Positions 45,358 to 53,624 of a DNA stretch of 64,000 nt are shown in pieces. The notes beneath the pieces were generated by a model that saw only the letters and a program-made list of their open reading frames with translations, had not been told where the DNA came from and did not search any database. The stretch is from Adhaeribacter arboris (GTDB lineage: Bacteria; Bacteroidota; Bacteroidia; Cytophagales; Hymenobacteraceae), in the NCBI RefSeq assembly GCF_003023845.1, contig NZ_PYFT01000001.1:3596001-3660000 (forward strand), in the 5' to 3' direction. The position numbers were made by a program, and so were the translations under genes. Each line of letters begins with the position of its first letter. The first letter of the stretch is position 1.

Positions 45358-45935
45358 GCGAGCAAGTTTTCGAGTTTGGCGTATTGCAGCAGCATTATGG
45401 TTTTAGCGTCTTTTATTTCGCCGGTTTTTATCATTTGCAGGGCTTCGTCTAAAGGTAATTCCAGCACCTCAATGTTTTCCTGTTCGTGATCTACGCCGCC
45501 GCCTTCGTTTACTTTCATGTCCTTGGCGTATTCGGCCACGAAGAAATACAGGATTTCGGTTACGGAGCCCGGCGACATGTACGCTTCAAAAATCTTGCGC
45601 ACTTCCGATACTTTATAACCCGTTTCTTCTTCGGTTTCCCGCTTAATGCAATCTTCGGCGTTGTCTTTGTCCAGCAAGCCGGCGCAGGCTTCAATGAGCA
45701 TACCCGTAGGATTGCCGTTTACGTAGGTGGGTAACCGAAACTGCCGGGTTAAGATCACTGTTTTCTGGGCTTTATTGTACAATAAAATTGTAGCGCCATT
45801 GCCCCGGTCGTAGGCTTCGCGGCTTTGGGTTTGCCACTTACCTTCATCGGTTAAGTACTCGTAGGTAACTTTGCGTAGGGTATACCAATTATCGGACAAT
45901 ACTTCGGTTTGCCGGATTTTTATCTTTTCATTCAT
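45354..45935 (-). CDS. Nudix hydrolase, NudK / ADP-ribose pyrophosphatase type
   Basis: 193 residues. The Nudix box has the correct spacing: AGLLDKDNAEDCIKRETEEE then TGY. FEAYMSPGSVTEILYFFVAEY just after is characteristic of NudK (GDP-mannose pyrophosphatase) and related YffH enzymes. The N-terminal domain (ILLYNKAQKTVILTRQFRLPTYVNG) forms the dimer interface of this branch. It cleaves nucleotide-sugar diphosphates such as GDP-mannose or ADP-ribose. It is first of a two-gene unit with the DUF4406 gene. Confidence 0.92.
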   Translation of the reverse strand: MNEKIKIRQTEVLSDNWYTLRKVTYEYLTDEGKWQTQSREAYDRGNGATILLYNKAQKTVILTRQFRLPTYVNGNPTGMLIEACAGLLDKDNAEDCIKRETEEETGYKVSEVRKIFEAYMSPGSVTEILYFFVAEYAKDMKVNEGGGVDHEQENIEVLELPLDEALQMIKTGEIKDAKTIMLLQYAKLENLLA

Positions 45936-46272
45936 AATTTAAGTGGATTGAAATTGCTGATTATTATGCCTTTACCAATAGTGCAGCAAATTACAGATTT
46001 TTAATAACATCTACTTGGTTCGACTGAACAGCATACGCCTTTAAATTGGCTTTGATATGAAAAATAAAACACCCATCGAAACAGTCCGGAATTATAAAAC
46101 TAAAATTAATACAGGGTTCAGCTAGAATTTTTGTTTTTCCAGACATTGATTCCTAAACTTGTAGAGCTCTATTTTTTAAGGTAAAAGATAGACTAACTGG
46201 TTTTAGGAGCGGTTTACCTAGTGAGTTAGGAAACTAAAACGTTAGAAAATCAAATAAAAAACACCCCTGAAA
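45936..46272. other. Intergenic
   Basis: 337 bp between divergent nudK and phosphatase-family genes. No ORF, hairpin or repeat found. It presumably holds both promoters. Confidence 0.4.
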
Positions 46273-47373
46273 ATGCGTAATAAAACTTTATTCCTGTTAT
46301 TAAGTCTTTTCCTATTTAGCAACACTGTCTTGCTGGCGCAAAAAAAACTAAAAACCGAAAATGTTATTTTAATTACTTTGGATGGCTTTCGGTGGCGCGA
46401 ACTGTTTAATGGCGCGGATGCGGATTTAATTTCGGAAAAGGATTTTGTATCCGATGAAAAAGCTTTAAAAAGCAAGTTCTGGGACGATGATGCGCTCGTT
46501 CGACGCAAAAAATTACTGCCTTTTATCTGGACTACCATGGCTACCGAAGGCCAGATTTATGGCAATCGGCAACACAATAATAAGGTGAACGTGGATAATA
46601 AACACCGGTTTTCCTATCCTGGTTATAACGAAATCCTGACGGGTTTTGCCGACGATCGCCGGGTAGATAGTAACGATAAAAAAGACAACCCTAACAAAAC
46701 CATCCTGGAATTTATTAACCAGCAGAAAGGGTTCCGGAAGAAAGTAGCGGCTTTTGGCTCCTGGGATGTTTTCCCGTATATCTTAAACGTAAAACGGTCG
46801 GGTTTGCCGGTGAATGCCGGTTTTGATACCGCCAGTGGACCGCATCTTTCCCAGCGCGAAAAGTTCCTGAACCGGTTACAAGCCGAAGTTCCCAGCCCGT
46901 GGTCGAGTGTGCGCTTAGATGCTTTTACGCATCATTACGCCCTGGAATACCTTAAAAAAGCGTCGCCGCGGGTTCTTTATATGGCTTACGGCGAAACCGA
47001 CGATTTTGCGCACAACGGCAACTACGAAGCCTACTTAAAATCGGCACACCAAACCGATGCCTTTATGAAAGATCTTTGGACTTGGTTGCAGCGCACCCCG
47101 AAATACCGCAACAAAACCACTCTCATCATTACTACCGATCACGGCCGGGGAAATACCAGAAAATCCTGGCAAGAACATGGCTCGAACGTAGGAGAAGCCG
47201 ATGAAACCTGGTTTATGGCGCTAGGACCGGATACCGAGGCCCTCGGGGAAGTAAAACAACCTGCCCAGTACTATACCAAACAACTTGCCCAAACCATTAC
47301 CACTTTATTAGGTCTTTCTTACACTTCTGATCACCCGGCTGGAGAACCCGTAAAAACCGTTATTAATCAGTAA
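46273..47373 (+). CDS. Secreted alkaline phosphatase-superfamily protein
   Basis: 366 residues with signal peptide MRNKTLFLLLSLFLFSNTVLLAQ. The alkaline phosphatase / phosphodiesterase superfamily core is visible: NVILITLDGFRWRELFNGAD (first metal Asp), FSYPGYNEILTG (candidate nucleophile region), YMAYGETDDFAHNGNYEAYL and LIITTDHGRGNT (metal Asp/His). The closest style is the nucleotide pyrophosphatase/phosphodiesterase or phosphoglyceromutase-like branch seen in Bacteroidota. The substrate cannot be read. It is a single gene. Confidence 0.88.
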   Translation: MRNKTLFLLLSLFLFSNTVLLAQKKLKTENVILITLDGFRWRELFNGADADLISEKDFVSDEKALKSKFWDDDALVRRKKLLPFIWTTMATEGQIYGNRQHNNKVNVDNKHRFSYPGYNEILTGFADDRRVDSNDKKDNPNKTILEFINQQKGFRKKVAAFGSWDVFPYILNVKRSGLPVNAGFDTASGPHLSQREKFLNRLQAEVPSPWSSVRLDAFTHHYALEYLKKASPRVLYMAYGETDDFAHNGNYEAYLKSAHQTDAFMKDLWTWLQRTPKYRNKTTLIITTDHGRGNTRKSWQEHGSNVGEADETWFMALGPDTEALGEVKQPAQYYTKQLAQTITTLLGLSYTSDHPAGEPVKTVINQ

Positions 47374-47702
47374 AGAAAAATAACTAGGTTTTGTATTTTG
47401 AGTTAGTTTATTCCTATTTCTTCTATGATTTCAATTTTAGATAAAAGCTTTAGTGCCTACCATCAACCGAAAGTAGCTTTACCTTTTATGGACTACTTTA
47501 AAGAAAATCTTTAACAGTGAATGACATTAACCTTCTTGTTACCAGATAAATATAAATTTACGGGTAAAGCTAAATAGTGAACAGATAAATTTCTTACTTA
47601 TATTTTAGGGTAGGTTTATTAAAATAATTAAATAATTACTCTATTTTTCAAATCTTTATTTAAAAAATAGAGTAAAAGGATAAAACGCGAAACAACTAAA
47701 AT
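47374..47702. other. Intergenic
   Basis: 329 bp, AT-rich. A 29-codon open frame (47425-47514) has no recognisable features. Nothing else seen. Confidence 0.35.
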
Positions 47703-47909
47703 ATGGCATTATTTCTCTTGTGGAGCATTCCTTTTTTAGGTTTATTAATTTGTCTTTATTTAGCTGCGTATTATTACATTTATCAGGAAAAGTTAAAAAA
47801 GAAAAAGCGTCATCTTGCTAAGACCCAAAAGGCGAAGAGTTATAAAATAGCGGTAGATAAAACTTTTTCGACCGGAAGTCTTTCTCTTCCGGAACATGAA
47901 CCAAGATAA
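47703..47909 (+). CDS. Small single-pass membrane protein
   Basis: 68 residues: one hydrophobic segment (ALFLLWSIPFLGLLICLYLAA), a tyrosine cluster, then a lysine-rich tail (KLKKKKRHLAKTQKAKSYK). The inside-positive pattern fits a tail in the cytoplasm. No family recognised. The composition and clean start make it a plausible real gene, though short. A hairpin terminator follows at 48043. Confidence 0.45.
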   Translation: MALFLLWSIPFLGLLICLYLAAYYYIYQEKLKKKKRHLAKTQKAKSYKIAVDKTFSTGSLSLPEHEPR

Positions 47910-48042
47910 TTTTTAGTAGCTTGTAAACAAAAAACCGTACAGGTAGCTTCACTTTCCGGACCTGTAATAAGCAAAACCTAAAGTCATTTTATTTAGGTTC
48001 AGTACTACTCGTCGCCTTTTCTTTATACGAAATAGGTTAAAA

Positions 48043-48090
48043 AAAACAGTTAGCCGGTACGAACAAAAGTTCTTTCCGGCCAACTGTTTT
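48043..48090. terminator. Terminator-like hairpin
   Basis: AAAACAGTTAGCCGG (48043-48057) with CCGGCCAACTGTTTT (48076-48090), 14 of 15 pairs plus one G-T, 18-base loop, flanked by A and T runs. It is the only structure in the 439 bp gap 47910-48348. Confidence 0.65.
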
Positions 48091-48348
48091 ATCTCTACTT
48101 TAACTTACGGTTTCTGTTTAAAATTTCGGAATTATCCTTTTTATAAACTATATCTTTTACTAGCACTTACGCTTTTGCGGTTTGTACTTAGGCATTTTGT
48201 TATTCATTGGAAAAGAGCATAGCAAAGGTTTTGCTGTTTCTACCTTCGTTTCGTAAGCATTAAAAATAAAATTTTAATAATATTAAGCATATTATATATC
48301 TAATTTTAATAATATTCGTATATTCGTTTGAACTTAATGCTTAATACT

Positions 48349-48450
48349 ATGCTTTCTACCTTTTCTATAACTGTAATTTTGATTTTACCGGCTGTACTTT
48401 TAACCATCGCAGTAGTAGCCTCTGATATTCTAAGTAGCCGGATGAAGTAA
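48349..48450 (+). CDS. 33-residue membrane peptide (candidate)
   Basis: The ATG-initiated frame encodes a hydrophobic helix (MLSTFSITVILILPAVLLTI, then AVVAS) followed by a charged end DILSSRMK. This is the form of known small inner-membrane peptides. It is preceded by AT-rich DNA and followed by no clear terminator. It could be chance, and conservation is untested. Confidence 0.3.
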   Translation: MLSTFSITVILILPAVLLTIAVVASDILSSRMK

Positions 48451-48627
48451 ACCAACTTTACCTTTTACACTTATTTTAACGCCTCGTTAACTAGCACCTG
48501 CCTTGGGTATTTCGTTTGTTCGACGATAGTCTGATTTTTCCTAACTAGTTACCTATACAATTAGGCAAAACGGCTGACTGGTTTTTCTGCTCTTTACACC
48601 ATCCAACTTAATGGAAGTAACTACAAC

Positions 48628-48662
48628 AAAAACCCTGTTACCAGGAAAGTAACAGGGTTTTT
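48628..48662 (-). terminator. Intrinsic terminator of the DUF294 gene
   Basis: Perfect 14-base arms AAAAACCCTGTTAC (48628-48641) and GTAACAGGGTTTTT (48649-48662) with a 7-base loop, 6 bp past the stop codon of the minus-strand gene. Confidence 0.88.
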
Positions 48663-48668
48663 AAAATC

Positions 48669-50582
48669 TTAACCAAAAAGATTATTCGTAAATTTTAGCT
48701 TTATTCCCGCCTGAAAATCCTTGATGGTTTTAAATATTTCAATAATAGTTACTTGTTCGATTTTGGTGAGGCTCCGGACGTCCATGTAATTTTCGGGTTC
48801 CGTTTTGTCGCGGATAATCTGATTGGCCTGTTTTTTCAGGCGAACACTCATCAGGTAGTAATACGACTGAATAAGTTCTAAATACTGCGTATCGGAAAAG
48901 ATGCCTTTCTCTTTTAAAGCAGCCAGGCGTTCCCCGGTATTAGTTACAAAAATCCGGTTCTGCAAAGCGTATACCCGTACCAAATCCACAATAGGGGTCA
49001 TGGCTTTTTTAATGTTAAAAACTTCTTGACTACCTACAGTAAACGTTCTGATGTTCCGAAAGAAGGTAAGAGGCGGTTCGTATTGCAGCGCGTTGTTGGC
49101 CATATGAAAAAAGAGCTTCTCATTGGGTTTTTGTAGTTCCTGGTCTAAGAAAGCTTGCAGTTCGTCCATAATGGCTTTTTCGCCGTACAGATAGCGGCAA
49201 TCAAAGAAAGTGGAGAAATTCATAACCGTTTCGGGTACAATCTCCTGCATCCAGCTTTCGTAATTGCGTTTCCAGTGCGATAATGAATGCGTCCATTTCG
49301 GATTTTTTGCCATAAAGCCGCCTGAACAATAACTAAAACCAATCTGATTTAGGCGTTCCGAAATTAAATCGGCAAATTTTAAAAAATATTCGCGTACCAG
49401 TTCGCGCTGCTCATTGGCTTTGTCTTCGTAGATAATGGCATTATCCTGGTCGGTTTTTAGAGTTTGTTCTTTCCGGCCTTCGCTGCCTAACACCATAAAT
49501 ACAAACTTAGCCGGTGGTGTGCCCAGTTCATCCAGTACTCCTTGAATTACTTTTAATGCGATAGAATCGGCAACGGTAGTAATTACCTGGTTTACAATTT
49601 CGGCGTTAACCCCTCTGCTGAGTAGTTGCGTAACTATTTCCGGCACCTTTTGCCATTTACTTTTTAACTCATCTAACGACAAGGCTAGTTTTACCGACTG
49701 AATGAACATAAAAGGCGATTGGGCCTGTTCACTTAATAAGCGGTTCCGGCTCAGAAAACCCTTAAATTTCCCGTTTTGCTCCACCAGTAAATAGCGGATG
49801 TTTGTCTGAAACATCAACAAGATGGCTTCATAGATATAAGCCTGCGCATTAATTGTAACAATGGGATTGTCCATAACCGTACGAATGGGTTGCCCGGCAT
49901 CTGCTTGCTTAGCTACCACGTTATCGCGCAAAGTAATATCGGTAACAAAACCAATAATTTTTCCGGGTTCTTCTTCTACAAACGAGCAACTGACTTTATA
50001 TTCCGCCATTATTTGGGCTACCTGGTAGATGGGCGTTTGGCTGGGACAAGCCACTATTTCGCGGTACTCCAGACTTTCGATTTTGCGGGAATATAATTGT
50101 TCGGAAGCAATGTAACTTTCCTCGAAAGTGGCCGGTTGTTTGGCAAAATGCGCAAACTCATCGTTCAGCATGCGCTTGCCGTAATCGGTCGTAAAAAAAT
50201 GGAAAAAAGCATCGTAGGCCTGGCAGAGCGCCCGAAAATCGCGGCGGTGCAGAAAATAAACAGTGGTTCCCTTTTTGGCAATAACCGTCCGGAGCGATTT
50301 GCGGCGATTAAGCAGCACCGAAATACCGCCGTAGCAATAACCCGCGTGGTGGTATTCGATTAAACGTTTATTCTGGGTACTATCGTAGAAGAAAGATTCG
50401 TATTCGCCGGCCGCAATAATATCCACCCCGCGCATTTTACTTGTTTCCTGAAGATAAACCGTCGTATCTTTGGTATATTTTATTTCTTCCAGCAAGTCAA
50501 CTACCCCCCACAATACCTCGTCGGGCAAAAGATTAAAGGGCACTGCGGTTTTAAGAAATTGAAATCGATCCGTCATAACCAA
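48669..50582 (-). CDS. cNMP-binding / CBS / DUF294 nucleotidyltransferase-like protein
   Basis: The 637-residue cytoplasmic signalling protein has a cyclic-nucleotide-binding-like domain at about 10-135 (GYCYGGISVLLNRRKSLRTV), a CBS pair at about 165-285 (VKCQ...; IIGFVTDITLRD; TNIRYLLVEQNGKFKGFLS), and a DUF294 nucleotidyltransferase-like domain with GSEGRKEQTLKTDQDNAIIYE near 366. A helical DUF294_C domain completes it (ALQNRIFVTNTGERLAALKEKG). The GSxGR...D-x-D pattern resembles GlnD-type uridylyltransferases. Function unproven, probably nucleotide sensing. The start overlaps the exonuclease stop by 10 bp (MTDR, two codons in, is an alternative), so the pair is coupled. Confidence 0.92.
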   Translation of the reverse strand: MVMTDRFQFLKTAVPFNLLPDEVLWGVVDLLEEIKYTKDTTVYLQETSKMRGVDIIAAGEYESFFYDSTQNKRLIEYHHAGYCYGGISVLLNRRKSLRTVIAKKGTTVYFLHRRDFRALCQAYDAFFHFFTTDYGKRMLNDEFAHFAKQPATFEESYIASEQLYSRKIESLEYREIVACPSQTPIYQVAQIMAEYKVSCSFVEEEPGKIIGFVTDITLRDNVVAKQADAGQPIRTVMDNPIVTINAQAYIYEAILLMFQTNIRYLLVEQNGKFKGFLSRNRLLSEQAQSPFMFIQSVKLALSLDELKSKWQKVPEIVTQLLSRGVNAEIVNQVITTVADSIALKVIQGVLDELGTPPAKFVFMVLGSEGRKEQTLKTDQDNAIIYEDKANEQRELVREYFLKFADLISERLNQIGFSYCSGGFMAKNPKWTHSLSHWKRNYESWMQEIVPETVMNFSTFFDCRYLYGEKAIMDELQAFLDQELQKPNEKLFFHMANNALQYEPPLTFFRNIRTFTVGSQEVFNIKKAMTPIVDLVRVYALQNRIFVTNTGERLAALKEKGIFSDTQYLELIQSYYYLMSVRLKKQANQIIRDKTEPENYMDVRSLTKIEQVTIIEIFKTIKDFQAGIKLKFTNNLFG

Positions 50583-51289
50583 TAATAAAGTAAAAGAACC
50601 AATAAGAACAAGATAAAACCAACAATACCGTACTTTGCTTTTTTGGGCGAAATTTTAATCTCCTGACTAGCTGGTATGCGGGGTTGATTTATTTCCTGCT
50701 GCAGAATTTTTTCCAGGTCAATTTCGTATCTTTTTACCAATTCAAAAAAACAATCGGCCGTCGCCCGCGCATCTACCAGGGCATTATGCTGCTGTTCCAA
50801 GGAATTATTAAAAAGTATGTGGTATAAGTCGCCGAGTCGCAGGTATTTTATACGAGGATTCCGCACATAATGTGTAGTTGCCTCCATAGTACAAAAGGTA
50901 GGCAAATTATCTATTGGGTTCTCTAACCCTGTCCGGTAAAAATCAGCTCCTAAAACCAAGGCGTCAAACTTCATAAAATGGCCCACCACCAACGGTTGGT
51001 ATTGCTGCAGGTCTTTGGCCAGAAGGGTTAAAATCTTTTTCCGGCTCTCGCCTTGCTCACGTAAAAATTCGTGGGTAATGCCATGCACTCTAAAAGCCGA
51101 AGGAGTAATCTGGAAATCGTCTTCGTGGACGTAATGATTTTCAAATTTTAGTTGCTGACCATCGCGGGTATAAATTAACCAGGATACCTGCACGGCATAC
51201 GGCCAGTTACCAGCCAACGAAAAGGGGGCATTCCAATTTTTCGGCAGTCCGGAAGCTTCGGTATCAATAAATAGTATGTATTCTCTCAC
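50573..51289 (-). CDS. 3'-5' exonuclease (DnaQ-like) with C-terminal membrane segment
   Basis: 238 residues. DEDDh exonuclease motifs: YILFIDTEASGLP (Exo I, D-x-E), VVGHFMKFDALVLG (Exo II) and HNALVDARATADCFFEL (Exo III, H-x4-D). After a basic linker (EIKISPKKAKYG) the last 20 residues form a transmembrane helix (FILFLLVLLLYY), unusual for soluble DnaQ-type enzymes. It lies just upstream of and overlaps the cNMP/CBS/DUF294 gene, a pair recurrent in Bacteroidota. The substrate may be signalling oligonucleotides or DNA ends; this is inference. Confidence 0.88.
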   Translation of the reverse strand: MREYILFIDTEASGLPKNWNAPFSLAGNWPYAVQVSWLIYTRDGQQLKFENHYVHEDDFQITPSAFRVHGITHEFLREQGESRKKILTLLAKDLQQYQPLVVGHFMKFDALVLGADFYRTGLENPIDNLPTFCTMEATTHYVRNPRIKYLRLGDLYHILFNNSLEQQHNALVDARATADCFFELVKRYEIDLEKILQQEINQPRIPASQEIKISPKKAKYGIVGFILFLLVLLLYYWL

Positions 51290-51436
51290 CCCGGAATTTT
51301 AAACTGAATTCTCCCACTTTGCTTTTGCAAATATCTTTACTAATCTCTATTACCTAGTACTTTGGTTTTGTTTTATTTGTTAAGTCAGTTCCCGGTTTCA
51401 GTCAATGTTTTCAGGTTAAGTTAATCAGGTACAAAA

Positions 51437-51457
51437 GTCCCCTTCGGAGGGGGTAGG
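51437..51457. repeat. C/G-rich short intergenic repeat
   Basis: CCCC (51439-51442), TTCGGA, GGGG (51449-51452) forms a small stable hairpin followed by TAGGA. Shortest member of the companion family, 33 bp before structured copy D. Confidence 0.5.
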
Positions 51458-51484
51458 ATTTTCATTTTTGTTACTCTGCTATTA

Positions 51485-51700
51485 CTTGGAGCCGGTTCCC
51501 GCCTCCAGGCTGTGGTATTAACTACTGTGACAAGTCTCTATTTGCCTCGTGGCCAGCGGGCTTCGTTTGGCTCTCTGGAGCGGTTTAGCGAACCTTGGCT
51601 CACCCCGTTGCGCCATGCCTCCTACGTCGGCACCGGAACGCTAAAAGGCACTCCGCAGCCAAACTGGTAACAGTTACTTTAATTACCAGCTATTCAGAAG
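51485..51700 (+). repeat. Structured intergenic repeat, copy D
   Basis: Head CTTGGAGCCGG...GCCTCCA, core TTTGCCTCGTGGCCAGCGGG, stem base GTTTGGCT (51565-51572) with AGCCAAAC (51657-51664), inner stem TTTAGCG (51584-51590) with CGCTAAA (51639-51645). The inner stem differs from copies A and E but remains complementary. The tail is CTGGTAACAGTT. It lies between the exonuclease gene and the IS3 remnant in a 469 bp gap. Confidence 0.85.
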
Positions 51701-51758
51701 CAATTTGTTTGTATGTCGGCTCTCCGTTTTTAGAACTGGGTAAAAGTATAAAATTTGG

Positions 51759-52223
51759 TTAAGCGGTTAATACATGTTTCACTTGTTTTTTTCTGGCGTA
51801 CTCACTGGGTGCCATTCCAACTACAGTATCATGGGGTCGTTTATGGTTGTAATCCTCTAACCAAGTAGAAGTAATTTCCCGGACTTCCTGGAGGTTGTCC
51901 AACAAGTAAGCATCCAGTACATGCCGGCGGAAAGTACCATTAAACCGTTCTACAAAAGCATTTTGGGTCGGCTTGCCGGGTTGGATATACGCAAATTCAA
52001 TGCCCTGTATCTGGCTCCATTCCGGCATTAAGCTGGCGATAAACTCGGGTCTATTATCTCTCCGGATGCGTTTTGGTTTTTCCCGGCGCTGGATTAAATG
52101 ATTGAGCACCCAAACTACCCGGTTGCTCTTCAACGAAAAATCTACCTCCATTTTGCCGCAAATGGCCCCGTAGAAAGTCGCATCTACCCTCTCGTTCGAC
52201 CACTTAAATAAGTGATATTGCAA
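51759..52223 (-). pseudogene. Truncated IS3-family transposase (integrase core, C-terminal part)
   Basis: The 154-codon frame is like IS3/IS150-type OrfB only from about residue 27 onward ([58 protein letters not shown]). The second catalytic block is RRDNRPEF where the family has DNGPEF, the Glu of VERFNG is present, and the region with the first Asp is missing. The first 25 residues are not transposase-like. No terminal inverted repeats or orfA found. It is inactive DNA from an old insertion, next to the acquired reductase genes. Confidence 0.8.
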
Positions 52224-52242
52224 CCTAAACTAATTTTGAAAA

Positions 52243-52815
52243 ATGAGAAAGATAATTTCATTTATGCACATATCGCTGGACGGTTTTGTGGCAGGACCGA
52301 ACGGAGAAATGAACTGGATAAAAGTGGATGAAGAAATTTTTGATCATGTGGGCAAGCGGATAAGCGAAGGCGACACTGCCTTATATGGTCGGGTAACTCA
52401 TCAAATGATGGAAAATTACTGGCCTACCGCAGGAGATGAGCCAGACGCGAGCAAGCACGACATCGAACATTCAAAGTGGTATAACAAAGTTCACAAAGTT
52501 GTTTTATCAAGAACAATGCAAGACGCGGATTTGACGAACACAACAATTATTAGCGACAACCTTTCGGAGAGAATAAATAAAATGAAACAACAGGAAGGTA
52601 AAGAAATCTTACTTTTTGGTAGCCCAACCGCAACCCATTCCCTTATGCAACAGAACCTAATTGATGGCTACTGGCTATTTGTTAATCCAATTATTCTCGG
52701 TCAAGGCATTCCGTTGTTTGTAGACATCAAAGACAAAATAAAACTTAAACTATTGACGACAAAGCCATTTACTTCCGGAGTAACTGAACTGAACTACACC
52801 GTAGATAGACAATAA
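52243..52815 (+). CDS. Dihydrofolate reductase family / RibD C-terminal domain protein 1
   Basis: 190 residues. RibD_C (DHFR-like) pattern: MRKIISFMHISLDGFVAGPN, ALYGRVTHQMMENYWP, HKVVLSRTMQDAD, EILLFGSPTATHSLMQQNLIDGYW and NPIILGQGIPLF. It is an NAD(P)H-dependent reductase-like protein; the substrate is unknown. The gene is AT-rich relative to neighbours, stands after a transposase remnant and is followed 3 bp past the stop by an attC-like palindrome, so acquisition is likely. Confidence 0.9.
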   Translation: MRKIISFMHISLDGFVAGPNGEMNWIKVDEEIFDHVGKRISEGDTALYGRVTHQMMENYWPTAGDEPDASKHDIEHSKWYNKVHKVVLSRTMQDADLTNTTIISDNLSERINKMKQQEGKEILLFGSPTATHSLMQQNLIDGYWLFVNPIILGQGIPLFVDIKDKIKLKLLTTKPFTSGVTELNYTVDRQ

Positions 52816-52820
52816 AAACG

Positions 52821-52954
52821 CCCCGCGAACCGCATTTTGCCAAAAACGGGGCAGAAGTAGATAATTTAATAGTTGAGCTTTTAATAAATTGAATTGCCGC
52901 TTGACAGTTTGAGCTTATAAGCCTCGCCTTCAGCAAGCCGCAAAATGTTAGCGG
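52821..52954 (+). repeat. attC-like palindrome between the two reductase genes
   Basis: CCGCGAACCGCATTTTGC (52823-52840) and GCAAAATGTTAGCGG (52940-52954) are complementary apart from a three-base bulge and one change. The right end GTTAGCGGCC resembles an integron core site and lies about 40 bp before the next ATG. An inner GCCCCG/CGGGGC hairpin is also present. The design is as at 36020-36162, but the strict GTTRRRY core is not met. Confidence 0.5.
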
Positions 52955-52997
52955 CCATTGTAGGATGGTCGCTAATAACCAACAATGAATGATAGAT

Positions 52998-53549
52998 ATG
53001 AGAAAGCTAATTTCAGCCATTAATATGACACTGGACGGGTTTTGCGATCATACGGCAATAACTCCTGATGACGAAATACATCAACATTATGCGGAACTAA
53101 TAACTGGCGCAGATGCGATTCTTTACGGCAGAATAACATATGAGCTTATGCAATTCTGGCAACCTCTGGTAAAAAATCCTTCTGGTGAAAAATCAATGGA
53201 TGACTTTGCCGTAGCTATGGACAAAATTCCAAAGATTGTTTTTTCCCATACGCTGCATAATGTTGATTGGGAAAGTGCTAGAATAGCAAAGCAAGATTTA
53301 AAAGAAGAAGTTTCAGAACTCAAACAACAAGCGGGTAAAGACATTTTAGTTGGCAGCAGAAGTTTAATTATGCAGCTAATGAAACTTAATTTAATTGATG
53401 AATTTCAACTTTGTGTTCACCCTGTTATAGCGGGAGCAGGTTTGCCATTATTTGAGAATATAAACGATAGAACTATTATTAAACTCATAAAGACTAAAAC
53501 CTTTAAAGGTGGTGCCGTAATCCATTACTATGAACCGAAAAAAGAATAA
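52998..53549 (+). CDS. Dihydrofolate reductase family / RibD C-terminal domain protein 2
   Basis: About 183 residues, homologous to the preceding protein: MRKLISAINMTLDGFCDHTA, ILYGRITYELMQFWQP, KIVFSHTLHNVDWESARI, DILVGSRSLIMQLMKLNLIDEFQL and HPVIAGAGLPLFENI. ATG at 52998 aligns with the paralogue start; ATG at 52989 would add three residues. It is a likely NADPH-dependent reductase. AT-rich codon use differs from the chromosomal genes around it. It is convergent with the Nramp-like gene. Confidence 0.9.
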   Translation: MRKLISAINMTLDGFCDHTAITPDDEIHQHYAELITGADAILYGRITYELMQFWQPLVKNPSGEKSMDDFAVAMDKIPKIVFSHTLHNVDWESARIAKQDLKEEVSELKQQAGKDILVGSRSLIMQLMKLNLIDEFQLCVHPVIAGAGLPLFENINDRTIIKLIKTKTFKGGAVIHYYEPKKE

Positions 53550-53624
53550 AAAACGCTGCCTTACAATGAAGAATTACTTTAATATAAAAATAACAAAGCC
53601 TCTAAATTGTATAAGTTTAATACC

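Noticed and set aside
47425-47514. 29-codon frame after the phosphatase-family gene
   Set aside because: No signal, motif or conservation evidence; short enough to occur by chance.
48171-48220. Minus-strand 11-codon basic peptide frame (MPKYKPQKRKC)
   Set aside because: Too short to support; no evidence of expression or context.
51290-52223. Intact insertion sequence
   Set aside because: Only the C-terminal transposase part is present, the first catalytic Asp is missing and no terminal repeats or target duplication were found.
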